Shown in pieces: positions 10,005 to 21,270 of a stretch of DNA of 64,000 nucleotides (its first letter is position 1; each line of letters opens with the position of its first letter). The stretch spans positions 14,490,501 to 14,554,500 of the forward strand of contig JAEOAD010000018.1 in assembly GCA_036365145.1 (NCBI GenBank), written 5' to 3'. The position numbers and the translations under genes were made by a program. The notes beneath the pieces are model-generated. The model was not told the origin of the DNA. It did no database searches and worked only from the letters and a program-made list of their open reading frames with translations. The stretch comes from Orientallactaga sibirica (lineage: Eukaryota; Chordata; Mammalia; Rodentia; Dipodidae).

Positions 10005-10135
10005 TATGAACACTCTCATTACATGAAAAAGAAAACCAAATCTGAGAAAGCGGGCAGGTAAGGTTCCACGGATGAAGATGTAGGAAAATGTGAAGCCAGG
10101 ACTTGAATTTGATAGCAAAATCCACTATCTCAACT
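10005..10135 (-). mobile_element. MIR relic (minus), carries inverted-repeat arm
   Basis: Complement of the MIR core: AAAACCAAATCTGAGAAAGC, then a GGCAGGTAAGG segment, then GAAGCCAGGACTTGAATTTG. It includes arm 10090-10120 of the 31-nt inverted repeat. Confidence 0.55.
10090..10120 (+). repeat. 31-nt perfect inverted repeat, left arm
   Basis: Starts GTGAAGCCAGGACTTGAATT and ends TTTGATAGCAAAA. Every base is complementary to 11294-11324. The distal part (GATAGCAAAA) does not follow the MIR consensus order, so shared family alone does not explain the identity. Confidence 0.97.
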
Positions 10136-11286
10136 GTGTACCCAACCTTGAGTTCTACTTCCTCTTCAATTTTGATTTGCTAATTAGGGCATCCAGGTAC
10201 CTGGGTGAATTTGATCTACAAAACACAAAATCCTAAGGAAAAAAAAAAATAGAGAGTTCTGTTTTACAAAGGAAGCAGAAGATCTGTGAAGATTGGAAGA
10301 ATGAAACCCTGGTAACATCTTGTGGTGATTTAAGTCTGTGCAATTTCAGGCTCTGACTGCCAGGGTTTGTGAATAGTGGTTGAGCCACTGGCAATATACC
10401 AGGACCTCAGCAGGATTGAGGATTCTGAATGGACAATATATCTTTGTGGAGGTCTTCAGACTAAAATTAATTGCTACTGGGTATTGTTTAAAATTTGTCA
10501 GCTTGTATACACTCTAGTAATTGATTTCTTTCCATCTAGACATCTTGTTTTCAATGCAAAATGCTTCTCTTGATAGGTGGGTTGTATTCTTCTTGGTGTG
10601 TGCCAGGGGGTGCTGTGGGTTAGTCATAGCAATTGTATGTTTCTTGAGATTATGTTATTTTATTTTTACTTTCTGAAGTCTGTATTTGTTCCTAGAAGAA
10701 GAAGGGGATGGGGTATTCTATAAATCTTAGTTAAGCCTAGTGCTTAAATCCAGTTTTCTTATGCTTGTTTTTTGCTTCTCGGATGTTTTATTTCTCCAGA
10801 CAAGGAACAATAAGCAAGTTTGAACTTTGGATGGCAACTTTATTAGCAAGAAGACAGCCCCATACTGTGGAAGTAAAATTATAGAAAGCAAGGGCTTACT
10901 ACTTATTTAAATATTAGAATCTAATGAAGTCAAAAGACAAGCGAGATATTGTGTTAATATAAACTTGATAGGAGGGGAGCTCTGAGCCAAGGAATTTCAT
11001 AAGGTAAACTAACAGAGGACCAGTGATTTTCAACACTCAGTAATCTCCATAAGACCAGAGTTCTGTCTATTTTAGGTTTAAATCTTTGAAATATAGGGTA
11101 TCCACGGAAATAAAGGTGTATGCCTTATGCCAAGCTCCATGTCACTTGAAATACTGTATGATGATGGTGGTTCTCTTAGTAAATTCTCACAGATTCATAC
11201 ATAAGACTATGTTGTTAATTGTACTTGGTTTATGAAAACTTGCTAACTCATGTGAAAAAGAAGTGTTACCTCAATTATTCAGGGTC
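10136..11286. other. Unassigned DNA between the two inverted-repeat arms
   Basis: AT-rich, no transposase or other protein homology. Frames are short and featureless. Confidence 0.5.
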
Positions 11287-11380
11287 AACATTATTTTGCT
11301 ATCAAATTCAAGTCCTGGCTTCACCCTTTCTTATGTTTTGACCTGGGAAACCTTATCTGATATGACTAAATTCCAGGAAT
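11287..11380 (+). mobile_element. MIR relic (plus)
   Basis: MIR core order AATTCAAGTCCTGGCTTCAC, TTTTGACCTGGGAAACCTTA. Opposite orientation to the MIR at 10.0-10.1 kb, and it contains the matching 31-nt arm. Confidence 0.55.
11294..11324 (-). repeat. 31-nt perfect inverted repeat, right arm
   Basis: Starts TTTTGCTATCAAATTCAAGT and ends CTTCAC. It is the exact reverse complement of 10090-10120. Identity stops abruptly on both sides. Confidence 0.97.
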
Positions 11381-14300
11381 ATATTTTCTCTCAATCTTGA
11401 GAGAAAAAGTCAGAGGCCTAAGAGTGAGATACTGGCATGGGCTTTGTCCTCTCCTCCCATGCACACAAAAGGAAGACACCACACAATTCAAGGACAGAAA
11501 GGGACACAGTTGGGTTGACACTCCCTGTATGTGATGTGAGGGGTTTGCAGTCTGAGCAATCCGTAAACTGTATAGATGTAAGCAAACTGGGGACTGTGGA
11601 ATTCAGGATTTCATGACTGGGCATAGGTAATGGCATTTATTACCTTGGCAGCACTGACCTCTTTGTCCATCATAGTCATAAATTTGAAGCTAACTAAATC
11701 CACCAATTCCACTGATCAGTTTCCTATTGAATCCATCCAGGGCAGCTCCTATTAATCAATCAGAGGTCTTCTTTTCATGTAATTGGATAGATTAGATGAA
11801 AAGTATTTTAAAAACCTTAAACATGATTCTTAGATGCAATCCATTAATTGAATGCATTCTGATCAATCAGAGGTCATAAACAAACATAGTGTTCCAATTT
11901 TCTCCTAAAATTACCTACTATAATGTAGAAAAATTCTCTATCTAGAGCATCCGTTAACATGAATGCAGAGCCCATCACAACTGATTATTTTTCTTAAATT
12001 ACTTGTTGCGGGAGGGCATAGATGCAGCCCAGCAATCACGATGACTTGGTGCTTTGTTTAACTGGCATTGTAAGCTAGCTGAAAGAAACATCTCCTTCCC
12101 ACCTGGGGCAAACCCTTTGTTGTGATTGAACCACTTTGTTTTGCTTGCCATAAGCATTAGGTAGAACTAATCAGTGAGTGACAAAATATAAAGGGTAAGA
12201 TGAAGGGGATTTAAGGGTGGTTTAATTGATCACTCAAAGACACTTCTACAACTGATGCTTCCATATCATGCTAAACCACAGTGTTTGTTCACAGTGAGTC
12301 GATGAACAAATAAACATATTCTCTCCTATGCTGCAGAAAACAGTGTATTAATACACTTTTCTACCAAATAGGTTACCTAACTACAGTCACTGTCTTGTAC
12401 AATGAAACAAATCTTCTAAAATGTCAATATGACTAAATTTCTATTAATGAACTCCTCTTCACTTATCTTTAATGCTTTGCCAAACACCAGCTTGATTGAG
12501 ATGCTGATATTTAGTAGAAAGAAGAAAGGGTATATCTCAAGGAAGAATCAGACAACCAAGGGTAACAGAGTATAGCATTTTTGTGCTGAATTCCATCTGA
12601 ACAATCTTGTTTTTTTAAAGGTCGGAAGCTCATACATACTTGGAATTTTTACTCTCTTCCTTTGATTTAAAGCGCAAAATCAAAAGCTTGTTCTATGAAA
12701 AGAAATGCACTTGAGCAGCCCAGGAATGTGCTGAAGCCCTTTCTACAAATTAATCTCTTCTTTAGTGAAGGGAAACATGGAGACCATTCAGGGACAGTGG
12801 GAGGGGCTGGGGGCTTGAATTTGAGCCAAGCTTAATGAGAAGAAGTTGGAGGCAAAACAGTATTGAACTGTACCTTGTTAACCAGTGAAAGCTGTGAATG
12901 AGCTAGGCTCACTGGCCAAAATTCTGTCCCTCCATTGCAATTAACTGTAGGGGATACTTTTTGAGATAGTTTGTGTGATCTTTAAGCACTACAATACATT
13001 TCAAATCATGGTATTTAAAAGTAGTTGTAGTAGTTTCCTAAGTCTGCTTTCTAATGTTGCTGCTATTTTGAAGACACACCAGTTATATTGCTAGGAAGTA
13101 AACGTTTATCATTTGGCTATTTTATGGGGAATCTCTGTTACTAACCACTCTGTCAGGTATTGGAGGAGAAAGAAATGACAATCACAGGCTGGTGCAGAGG
13201 GTCTCACATTCCTGTGAGCAGTGCTGGAATTTTAGACACAGCAGGGAAAACAGACCTCCAAAGGTCAAGTTTGCACCAAGCTTTTAACTATAGCTCTCTC
13301 AGTAGCAATCGCTCCTCCTAGGGACCATCGCATACCTTTCCCAGGGAGACCTTTCTGTGGTGCCAGTGCTGTTTACCTCATAAATTTTTTCTATGGAAAC
13401 TTGCTGAGCCTAGTAACTTTGAGAGTGAATATTCAACTAGAACTCAGGAAATCTGTGTTACATGACAAAGAAAAATCAGTGTAAATAAGGTATTAAGATG
13501 TTTAGTTTCCTAAAAGTGGGATGGAGATGCACCCTGCTTCTTGGGGCTTCCTAAACGTTTATGCTGACTATCCTTTGTGTGGTGGAATGTGCTCCTCAAA
13601 TGCAACCACTTTGTTTAGCATCTTCTGAGTGAGGGATCAGATGATGCACCTGATTCTGATGTCCATGTTCCCTCTTAACCTGAGCTCTAAAATGTTTAAT
13701 GGTACAACAATTATGTGCCTAGAAAGGCTGCTAGATTGAATGTGTAATTGTTTATTTAAAGTACATTGCAGTGCAGTAAAATAAAAGAAAAATTAACTTT
13801 AATTATATATGTTTTGTCTCATCTGCTAGTATTTTTTTGATTTCTAGCACATACACAAAATATGTAAATGATTAACAAGCATTCGCATATTGAGATGTGT
13901 GTGCTCCACTTGTTAAAAATTTAGTTCATAGTCAAAAGAATTAGGAGACTACTGTCTTACAGGAGACACAATGAAAGCAGTAAGTGAGAATTAGTCTCTC
14001 TAATTAAAAGTAATAAATGGTCAGAAACCATACAAGACAGTAAATTTTCAGCTTAATTCAAATTGTCCTTAAGAGGGATCACATAATCCCTCTAAATTTC
14101 TGTTTTCATTTGTCAATTTCAGTGTATACACTATTGGGATCTCTGGTTTGGTAAGGAGTTTCAGAAGGATGCAAGCCTGTTTTGAATACTCACTGTCAGT
14201 ATTCTTTTACAGCATGAATGAGACTACAAAATGAAATGCATCAATGAATTCTCTGGAGTGATTCTTGCCTTTGCAGGACACTTACACCTTAATATCTACT

Positions 14301-14889
14301 TTCTTCCCTTTCTTCCTTGCTGTGACCTCTAAAGAAGCTGACCTCAGGGCCCATGTCATCTAAATGTCTTTGGATTCTGAAGCCTGCTTGCACTTGGCCA
14401 GTGAGAAGCCCTGACAGTGCCTGGAGAACAGAGACGAATATATAAGATATTGATCACTGCAGCTTCTGCTTGTTCAGGTTGTGGCAAGATGGCAGGGGCT
14501 GGATGCCCAGACTACTATCCATCATTCCTCTTTTGCATGCGTGCTCTCTCTAGGCTCCCAACTGTGGTTTTGCTTCTTGTTTTTGAGGCGGAAAAAGATA
14601 AATCTTATTGATACTGTATTATCTCTTTTTTCCCCAAAGACTATAAGTGGGTTGCAAATAGACCTAGCATTAAACTCTCTTTAAACTGCTGCTTTGGGTG
14701 TAAATCCATTTCCTGCCAGTATCCTGATTATATCACAAATTCCATTCAAGCTACATCAATTACCAAATTATCAAAGATACATAGATACATATAAACACAA
14801 ATCTGGCCAGGTTCCAAGTTTATATGTATTTATCTGCAAAGAAGGATTTTGATGTTGTTGTTTAAAGCAAATTTTTTTAATTTAATTTA
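11381..14889. other. Unassigned, mostly unique non-coding DNA
   Basis: Long repeat-poor stretch without recognisable genes. The 14-mer ATCAATCAGAGGTC occurs at 11755-11768 and 11862-11875. The part 14331-14760 has a moderately repeat-like composition (GCAAGATGGCAGGGGCTGG) and may be an old LTR fragment, not assigned. Confidence 0.5.
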
Positions 14890-15090
14890 ATTTTTATTTA
14901 TCTATTTGACAAAGAAAGAGGGAGAGAGAGAGAGAGAGAATGGGTGCGCCAGGGCCTCCAGCCGCTGCAAACGAACCCCAGATGCATGCGCCCCCTTGTA
15001 CATCTGGCTAATGTGGGTGCTGGAGAATCAAACCTGGGTCCTTTGATTTTGCAGGCAAAAGCCTTAACTGCTAAGCCATCCAGCCAGCCC
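14890..15090 (-). mobile_element. Dip SINE, short subtype
   Basis: Little-diverged minus-strand copy: T-rich tail complement, GAGAGAGAGAGAATGGGTGC, AACGAACCCCAGATGCATGC, and head complement to 15090. Imperfect GCAAATTTTT / GCAGAATTTTT target similarity lies at its ends. A good reference for the short form: CCCCCTTGT is followed directly by ACATCTGGCTAA. Confidence 0.95.
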
Positions 15091-15195
15091 TAATGCAGAA
15101 TTTTTAAACAATATATAATAGACATGATTTTTCTTACTTATGCAACATGAAATGAAAGTAGAATATTTAGTTACATACCAAGCAAGGATTTTCTT

Positions 15196-15337
15196 TTTTT
15201 GGAGGTAGGGTCTTGCTCTAGCCCAGGCCAACATGGAATTACTATGAAGTATCAGGCTGGCCTTGAACTCATGGCGATCCTCCTATCTCTTCCTCCTGAG
15301 TGCTATCATTAAAGGTGTGAGCCACCATGCCCACCTC
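15196..15337 (-). mobile_element. B1 SINE
   Basis: Complement of B1: GGAGGTAGGGTCTTGCTCTA, GGCCTTGAACTCATGGCGAT, then AAGGTGTGAGCCACCATGCC. Near full length. Confidence 0.93.
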
Positions 15338-15589
15338 AAGTAAGGATATTGTCATATAAACATAAAGTACAGAAGTACAGCAAACAGCAATATGCTTAAT
15401 AGAGTGAAAGAGTGAGTTACCTGGAAATAAAGTGTTAGACCTTTCCTTAGAGAGTGAGTTGGGCTCTCAGGGAATGCATATATTCCAATTCTACTTCTAA
15501 GATATAAAGAGATATAAGATTTGGTGGCATGCATGCTTCTGTGAAAGAACTTCCTCGGGCCAGTACTACTACTATTTTATTAGCAATTG

Positions 15590-15760
15590 CATCTAATGTG
15601 TATTTAATACTTATTACGTGTTTTATATGTGCAATATATTTAATTCTCAAAGCCCCCTATAAGGCAAGTAATATTATGATTATCATTTTATTCAAAAAGA
15701 AAGTGAAGAACAGATGGAGAAATTCACTGGGATTTTTAGAGTTCAAGGAAGGATTATATG
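15590..15760 (-). mobile_element. MIR relic
   Basis: Clear MIR complement order: AATACTTATTACGTGTTTTA, TTTAATTCTCAAAGCCCCCT, ATAAGGCAAGTAATATTATG, TTATCATTTTATTC, then GAAGAACAGATGGAG. Confidence 0.8.
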
Positions 15761-15805
15761 TCCATAGATTTGTAGGAGACCCCAGACCTGGGGCTACCAA
15801 CTTTT

Positions 15806-16031
15806 TAAATTAATTAATTAATTAATTTATTTATTTATTTAAGACAGAGAGAGGGAAGGAGAGAGAGGGAGAGTGAGAATGGGTGCATCAGGGCCTTTAG
15901 CCACTGCAAATGAACTCCAGAGGTATGTGCCACCATATGCATCTGGCTTACATGGGACCTGGAGAATCGAACTGGGGTCCGTAGGCTTCACAGACATGCA
16001 CCTTAATTGCTAAGCCATGTCTGCAGCCTGA
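15806..16031 (-). mobile_element. Dip SINE with target-site duplication
   Basis: Complement of tail (ATTAATTTATTTATTTATTT), body (AATGAACTCCAGAGG) and head. A perfect 11-nt duplication TACCAACTTTT flanks it at 15795-15805 and 16032-16042. Confidence 0.95.
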
Positions 16032-16232
16032 TACCAACTTTTGAGTCCTTGTTCAAGTTAGGAAAAAATTGAAAACATGGACTCAGAGAAGGGTAAATTA
16101 TGAATTATGAGATTTATGTTAGAGAGAGTTAGGATCCAAAAGGAAAGCTAGCAGAGAATCCCCAGTCAAAATAAATTTGCACGGAAGGGGGAAGGGAGAC
16201 TGAAAAAATCTCCCTCACATAGAGAAAAGTCT

Positions 16233-16234
<2 letters not shown>

Positions 16235-16277
<43 letters not shown>
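16235..16277. repeat. (AC)n microsatellite
   Basis: 43 nt of uninterrupted AC. Confidence 0.98.
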
Positions 16278-16279
<2 letters not shown>

Positions 16280-17340
16280 GCAGGAAATTACCCAAAACAA
16301 TATAAAAGTACGTGAACAAAAAGAAATCTTCCCTCTTTTCAGTTAAGCTTGGAAGGGGGAGTGGAGAACAAGAATATACTCCTCACATAGGGAAAGAATC
16401 AAGAACTTACCCAAGGAGCCAAGGGATAAAAGGTCCAAGAGCTAAGAAGCAAAAATGGGCAAAGAGCCAAGGAGAACCAAGGGCTAAGAACCAAAAGACT
16501 TACACACATGTGCCAGACTCATTTAGGGATCAAACATCAAGTTAGAGTGAGCCTCATCAGCACACTTGGGTGTATAAGGTAGAGGCCTAATTGGTTGGTG
16601 AGTTCAAAGGCTGACTCAGGAAGTGCTAGAACACAGATATGCTAAGTTAAGAAAGAGGCAGGAAGCTCTGCTGAGGAGTTGTTTGCAGCAAACTTGGATG
16701 AGACTGGATCAGACATGGTTTCTAGTCCTGCCATGGCAGGCAAAGTGGCATCCATGTTTTTGCCTGCTCTAGAAAAAACAGGTTACCTTGCTCCTAATCT
16801 ATGCCAGTAGTGAAGGAGAAATAGGAGGAAACTAGCTTGTTTTCGGCAGTTCCAGTTAGGAATTGAGGCCCGGAAAGAACCAAGCCACTGGCATGAATGG
16901 AACTCTTGGCAGGAATGGAACTCATGTCTTGATTGAGACTCATCTAAACCAGATACTGTGCCCAATGCTGCCCACAGTCTACCACACTACCTAGATGGGC
17001 AGCAGTCACTACCCAGGTGAGCTTGCTCTGAAGCCTGCCCATTCAAATCTACAAACCAATCAGGTCTTCCCTTTGCATACCTGAATCTGATGAAAGAGTA
17101 CATTTTCAGTTGACTATAAAAGTAGCTTTTTGCCTTTTTGTTTCAGTCTTTCTGCATCCCTTCACTCTGCTCTGTGAACTCTGCTTGGGTGTACATGAGT
17201 CTGGCTTCCCTTCTACCCAGCCTAACTGGGTGGGGGAGAACAGAGTACTGTCTCTTTGTCTGAGTCATTTTTCTGTTAGCCTCTGCTTTATTCTTTGAGG
17301 TAAATTCTCAGTTTAATTACATGTATTATTTTCTTCTGGT

Positions 17341-17467
17341 CTCTGGATCTACCACATGCATACTCTCCTTATACTCTAGATCTACTATGTGGTCTTTCTC
17401 TAAACTCTGGGCCTGTTACTGTGTAGTTCCTCTAAGCTTCGGGTAACCATGAGTATAAGTCTCTTGG
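17341..17467 (+). repeat. Imperfect tandem units of about 32 nt inside LTR-1
   Basis: Units begin CTCTGGATCTACCA (17341), CTCTAGATCTACTA (17374), CTCTGGGCCTGTTA (17405) and CTTCGGGTAACCAT (17437), with lengths of 33, 31, 32 and about 31. They lie between the TATA box and the poly(A)-like site. Confidence 0.6.
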
Positions 17468-17764
17468 TCTTTACTTTGTTGTTTTCCCTCAACCCATCCT
17501 CATTGCCCTCTTAACATTCATCTATGGGGAATGTCAAGATAGACTGTTCCTTCTAGACCTCCCTACACATGCTTCTAGATTCTATCTTCCATGTGTTTAT
17601 GGCTCTGCCGAGCAATTTCTTTTAAATGAATCTTATGGAATATGCTGTGTTTTCCACATGAACATGTGTTCCCGAGTTTTCACATGCTTATGACTCTGCT
17701 CTAGCCTTCTTCCTAGATCCCAGTTTCCCTTAGATAAACCTCACAATTTGTGATTCCTCCATAA

Positions 17765-17905
17765 ATACACTGGATAATTTATTATTTATTTTTATATTAT
17801 GTTATATAATATATACCTTTTATATTATATTTTTTGTATTACATTATTTTATATTATATTATTTTATATTATTATATTATTTATTATTATTATTATTTAT
17901 CCTTC
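17765..17905. repeat. AT-rich low-complexity TTATATTA tract
   Basis: Almost only A and T, with repeated TTATATTA/TATTATTT words. Confidence 0.9.
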
Positions 17906-17990
17906 TTGAGGATATAAATTCTTTGTTAAAAATATAACAGGACCCAAAATTTGGGTTCATAAACTTGGGGAAACCCCTTCTTAACCCCAA

Positions 17991-19214
17991 AATACTGCAT
18001 CAATAGGACATACACAATCTTGCTCCATATATAAAACTGATGGCTTACAAAGTCAGTAAGAAGAAAATAAGGTAGATTTATTGAAACATATGTCATAAAT
18101 GAACATAATTTTTAAATTCTACTCTTCCATTTTCCTCAATATTAGAATAACTCAAAAAGAGTTTTATGTCTAGACATTTTCTTTCATTCCAGAAGCCCTC
18201 AGCAGTTACAATTGGATTATTTCAAAAAGGGAGACTAAAGAACTCTCTATTCCTGTGAGATACATTAAAAGGTTACATTTTAAAAGATTAACTCTTTAGT
18301 AGCTATAATACTAGTATGAAAGTAATTTTTGGAAATAAATAAAGGAGTTTTTTAAAGTGGAGATTCTATTATGTAAGATCTCCACTGGGCCATATCAACA
18401 ATGAGATACTTAGGAGCAAAACCAAATATGTCCAACTAAGTTTATGATAGAAAATCAACACGAAAACTTGTTCCTTTTGAGAGGCTAGGAGATGTCCTGG
18501 ATATTTAAAATAGGTCACAGTGGTTATTATTTATCACCGTAACTAAACATTTTGTGTAGGAAGGAACAGCTAATAGATGGCAAAGTACAGCCCTAACTGT
18601 GGTTGAGCTGTATGTCTCATCCTGTGGAGCAGACAGGAAGGGCCCAGTGCCCTGAGCTGTGGCCTGCTCTGACACTGAGCAGGCACTGGGATTGTTCACA
18701 GTCAGGCTGTGGATATCTTTGGGCCAAGATCTCTTGTAGACCAAATACTTTCCTTCAGAGGATTTCTTCCTAACCTCTGGGTAACCCCACATTCTGGGAA
18801 AGAAGTTCATTTTGTGGAAAAAAAAAAAAAAAAAAAAAAAAAAAAACATTTCCCATATACTGGTATACTGGGGAGTGTGAAATTATCAAAGGACTGAAAA
18901 AAAAAAAAAGAAAGAAAGAAAAAAAGAAAAAACCTCCAGGAATGCATGTCATGTGAGATCATTACTACGAACTACAACAATTTCTGATGGAAAATTCCAA
19001 ATTTCCTTTGAACAACTGCCTTAGGGCATGTCCTATAGGAAACACAGGACTTATATATACTGTGTCATTAACTAGGCTTATGATTTCCTTACATTGTTTA
19101 TAGGTGAGGTTAGGATGTGGAATGCACGAATATTATGCAGAAATTTTAGTACTTTGATTGCTTCCTTTGCCAGTCTGCTCTCCGGAAATTCATGAAACTT
19201 CAGTGGCATCTCTG
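17991..19214. other. Unassigned DNA with poly(A) tracts
   Basis: No genes recognised. It holds an A29 run (18818-18846) and an A-rich tract (18897-18940), which may be old retroposon tails, but no body was recognised upstream. Confidence 0.5.
18818..18846 (+). repeat. Poly(A) tract
   Basis: 29 consecutive A. The preceding 300 nt did not match a known SINE or L1. Confidence 0.95.
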
Positions 19215-19325
19215 GTATGTTTGAAACTAAACTTTTACCTTTATTTAACCTAAAAAGCTAGGCCTGACCCAGTCTGCCCCACAGAGCTATTGGGATAAAC
19301 ATTTTGAGTGAATTTGGATATGTGT
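19215..19325 (+). mobile_element. Possible MIR relic
   Basis: ACCTTTATTTAACCTAAAAA then CACAGAGCTATTGGGATAAA resembles the MIR segment after its core. Weak. Confidence 0.25.
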
Positions 19326-20129
19326 ATACTCTTACTTGGACAAATTTAAAATATGATGCAACAGAGACTTATTTTTTAGCCTTCCTAATGTTGACAGTAT
19401 GGAAGAGACATTGTTTCTGGAAAATAAATCAAAAACAATGCTAAATTGGTTATCATTAGTGCCTTTTGATTTGTCATAATTTGAGAACTGTAGTTGTAGA
19501 AAAACTATGGTCTGAACTGGGGAAGTCTAGGATTAATGGGAACAAAGCTCAATGGCCTGGTTTCTCGCTTGATTTGCTTTCATAATTCTTCTCCATCTGG
19601 CACACTTTTACCCTTTCCCATCAGGGTTATGAGTTTCTAAAAGTCGACATGGGATCTCAAGGGGTAAAGTTCTAATCAGGTGACTAAACTTGTGTCAGCT
19701 CAATGCTCTTTGCTCTGAGACATGAAATAACATGTTCAGATTCTGTCTAGGTCTCAATTTTCTTTTTCAAAGATATTTGTAAAAAAAATCATATGATTTC
19801 CATAGTTAAATGCTTAGCCCACTTATAGTAGGTAACACATTTATGATTCTCCTTTGTGCCATTTAATATTCCAAGACTCAGAGAAATTCTTATTGATTGA
19901 TACTGGGTCATCAAAATAGATCCAATGGTGGCAAATATCTTTATAATATCAACTAATAATAATGATACTAATAATTTGTAATATAGTAGTGGAACTAACC
20001 CTACCAGGTATTAGTTTCAGTGGCAATAATAGTAGAGCCCTGACAATAAACAAGAGTAAGTCCTTTATTAAAAGCATAGAATTAATTTTAACTTTCACAA
20101 TAACTCTCTGTAAGCAGTAACTCTCTTGC
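19326..20129. other. Unassigned non-coding DNA
   Basis: A weak MIR-like stretch (minus) at about 20056-20122 is cut by the next repeat. Nothing else recognised. Confidence 0.4.
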
Positions 20130-20472
20130 TTGGATTAACACTCAACCCATAGCAGCTCATGGATGGAAGAAAAAGGATTATTTCAGCTGCCAGTGTGGAA
20201 GGGAAGCTTCTATGATGCGGAAAGCATGTGAAGAGTACACAGCTAGCCTGGCATCATAGTTTCACAGCAGCAGGAAGGAAGTACTCTAAGTACCAGGCTT
20301 GGAACTGGGCTTTGTAACCCCAAAGCCTTCCCCCAGTGACGTACCTCCTATAATAAGACTATACTTTCCAATGGCCCTATGTCTTTCCCAAATTGCCACC
20401 ATCTGGGGAACAAGTATTCAAAATAATGAGCCTATGGAGTATGTGCACTTCAAGCCACCACTCCTTCTGAAT
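20130..20472 (+). mobile_element. Rodent interspersed repeat, L1-related 3' end type
   Basis: Order typical of a rodent repeat ending in a mid-length unique 3' segment: CAGCAGGAAGGAAG, CCCCAAAGCCTTCCCCCAGT, GACGTACCTCCTATAATAAG, then CTTCAAGCCACCACTCC. The repeat at 24.14-24.51 kb ends similarly. Family not resolved. Confidence 0.5.
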
Positions 20473-21201
20473 GAGTTACTATTACTATATGAAAATGATG
20501 GTTGGTGAAAGAGGAAGACCAAAGTTGGTAACAAGTAAATCACAGATTGAGGAATTGCTTCAAGGTACTTCTAAAGATAATGTCTATAGCTGTTACCTCA
20601 ACTATTTATCTTTGGACACTGGAGTATTTCTAATAAATAAAATCATCTCTTTATTTAATTTGCTTAACTACTGTAGAGTATTTGACACAAGGATTTCTCT
20701 AATTTAGAATCAGAGATTAAACAGCTAAAGAGCAGGAAAGTAGAAAAAGAGTGTAATTCTATGTGACTGCTCTCCTTATGTTCTTTGTCATTGGTCTCCT
20801 AATGTAAAAGGCTTTCAGAAATTGAGAAAATATCATGCTGTTCTGCACATATTTCCTTGGTCTTCTCTACAATGTAAATCTGATTGCCCTGGGTTTATCT
20901 ATCCTTGTTTGGAAAAGGTATAATATGCTCTTGTTCAGATTTTCAACTTGAAGTTGGTTCCATCTAAAGGAAATTGGCAAATTAACATACTAAAACTGCA
21001 AACAACTCTCAAACTAACCATATTCTTGAGTAAAAGCACACAAACTCCTAGCTCCTTTTATTTGTTAAGATCAGTTTGGCCTGTTGTTATTTTAATGTAT
21101 TTTTTATTAATTATGAAATTTACTGTATGAACAAATCATGTCTTTGTCCCATTCAGATTCCCTCAGTAGAGTTGCTGGTATGCAACATGAAAACACAGTC
21201 A
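20473..21201. other. Unassigned AT-rich non-coding DNA
   Basis: No repeat or gene recognised. Confidence 0.5.
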
Positions 21202-21224
21202 GTGTGTGTGTACATGTGTGTGTG

Positions 21225-21268
<44 letters not shown>
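21202..21268. repeat. (TG)n microsatellite
   Basis: TG array with two ACA interruptions at its 5' side. A 94-codon Cys/Val-rich frame across it is an artefact. Confidence 0.97.

Positions 21269-21270
<2 letters not shown>

Larger units (their letters stand above)
16080..17990 (+). mobile_element. Expanded gammaretroviral-type LTR (LTR-1)
   Basis: It carries a CCAAT box (17056-17060) in AAACCAATCAGGTC, a TATAAA box at 17115-17120, and far downstream a poly(A)-like TAGATAAACC (17731). The CCAAT-to-TATA layout and the segment after AACCAATCAGGTCT match LTR-2 at 33.5-34.1 kb. The TATA-to-poly(A) interval is about 620 nt here against about 180 nt in LTR-2, so it has expanded. The body also holds a CA array and tandem units of about 32 nt. 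Outer boundaries are not fixed and no internal retroviral genes adjoin it. Confidence 0.5.

Noticed and set aside
10090..11324. A DNA transposon with 31-nt terminal inverted repeats
   Set aside because: Both arms sit inside MIR-like sequence that continues outside the arms, no target duplication and no transposase remnant. Kept as a conversion or template-switch finding instead.
17940..17970. Near-palindrome ACCCAAAATTTGGGT as an operator-like site
   Set aside because: Short, imperfect and at the frayed 3' side of LTR-1; no supporting context.
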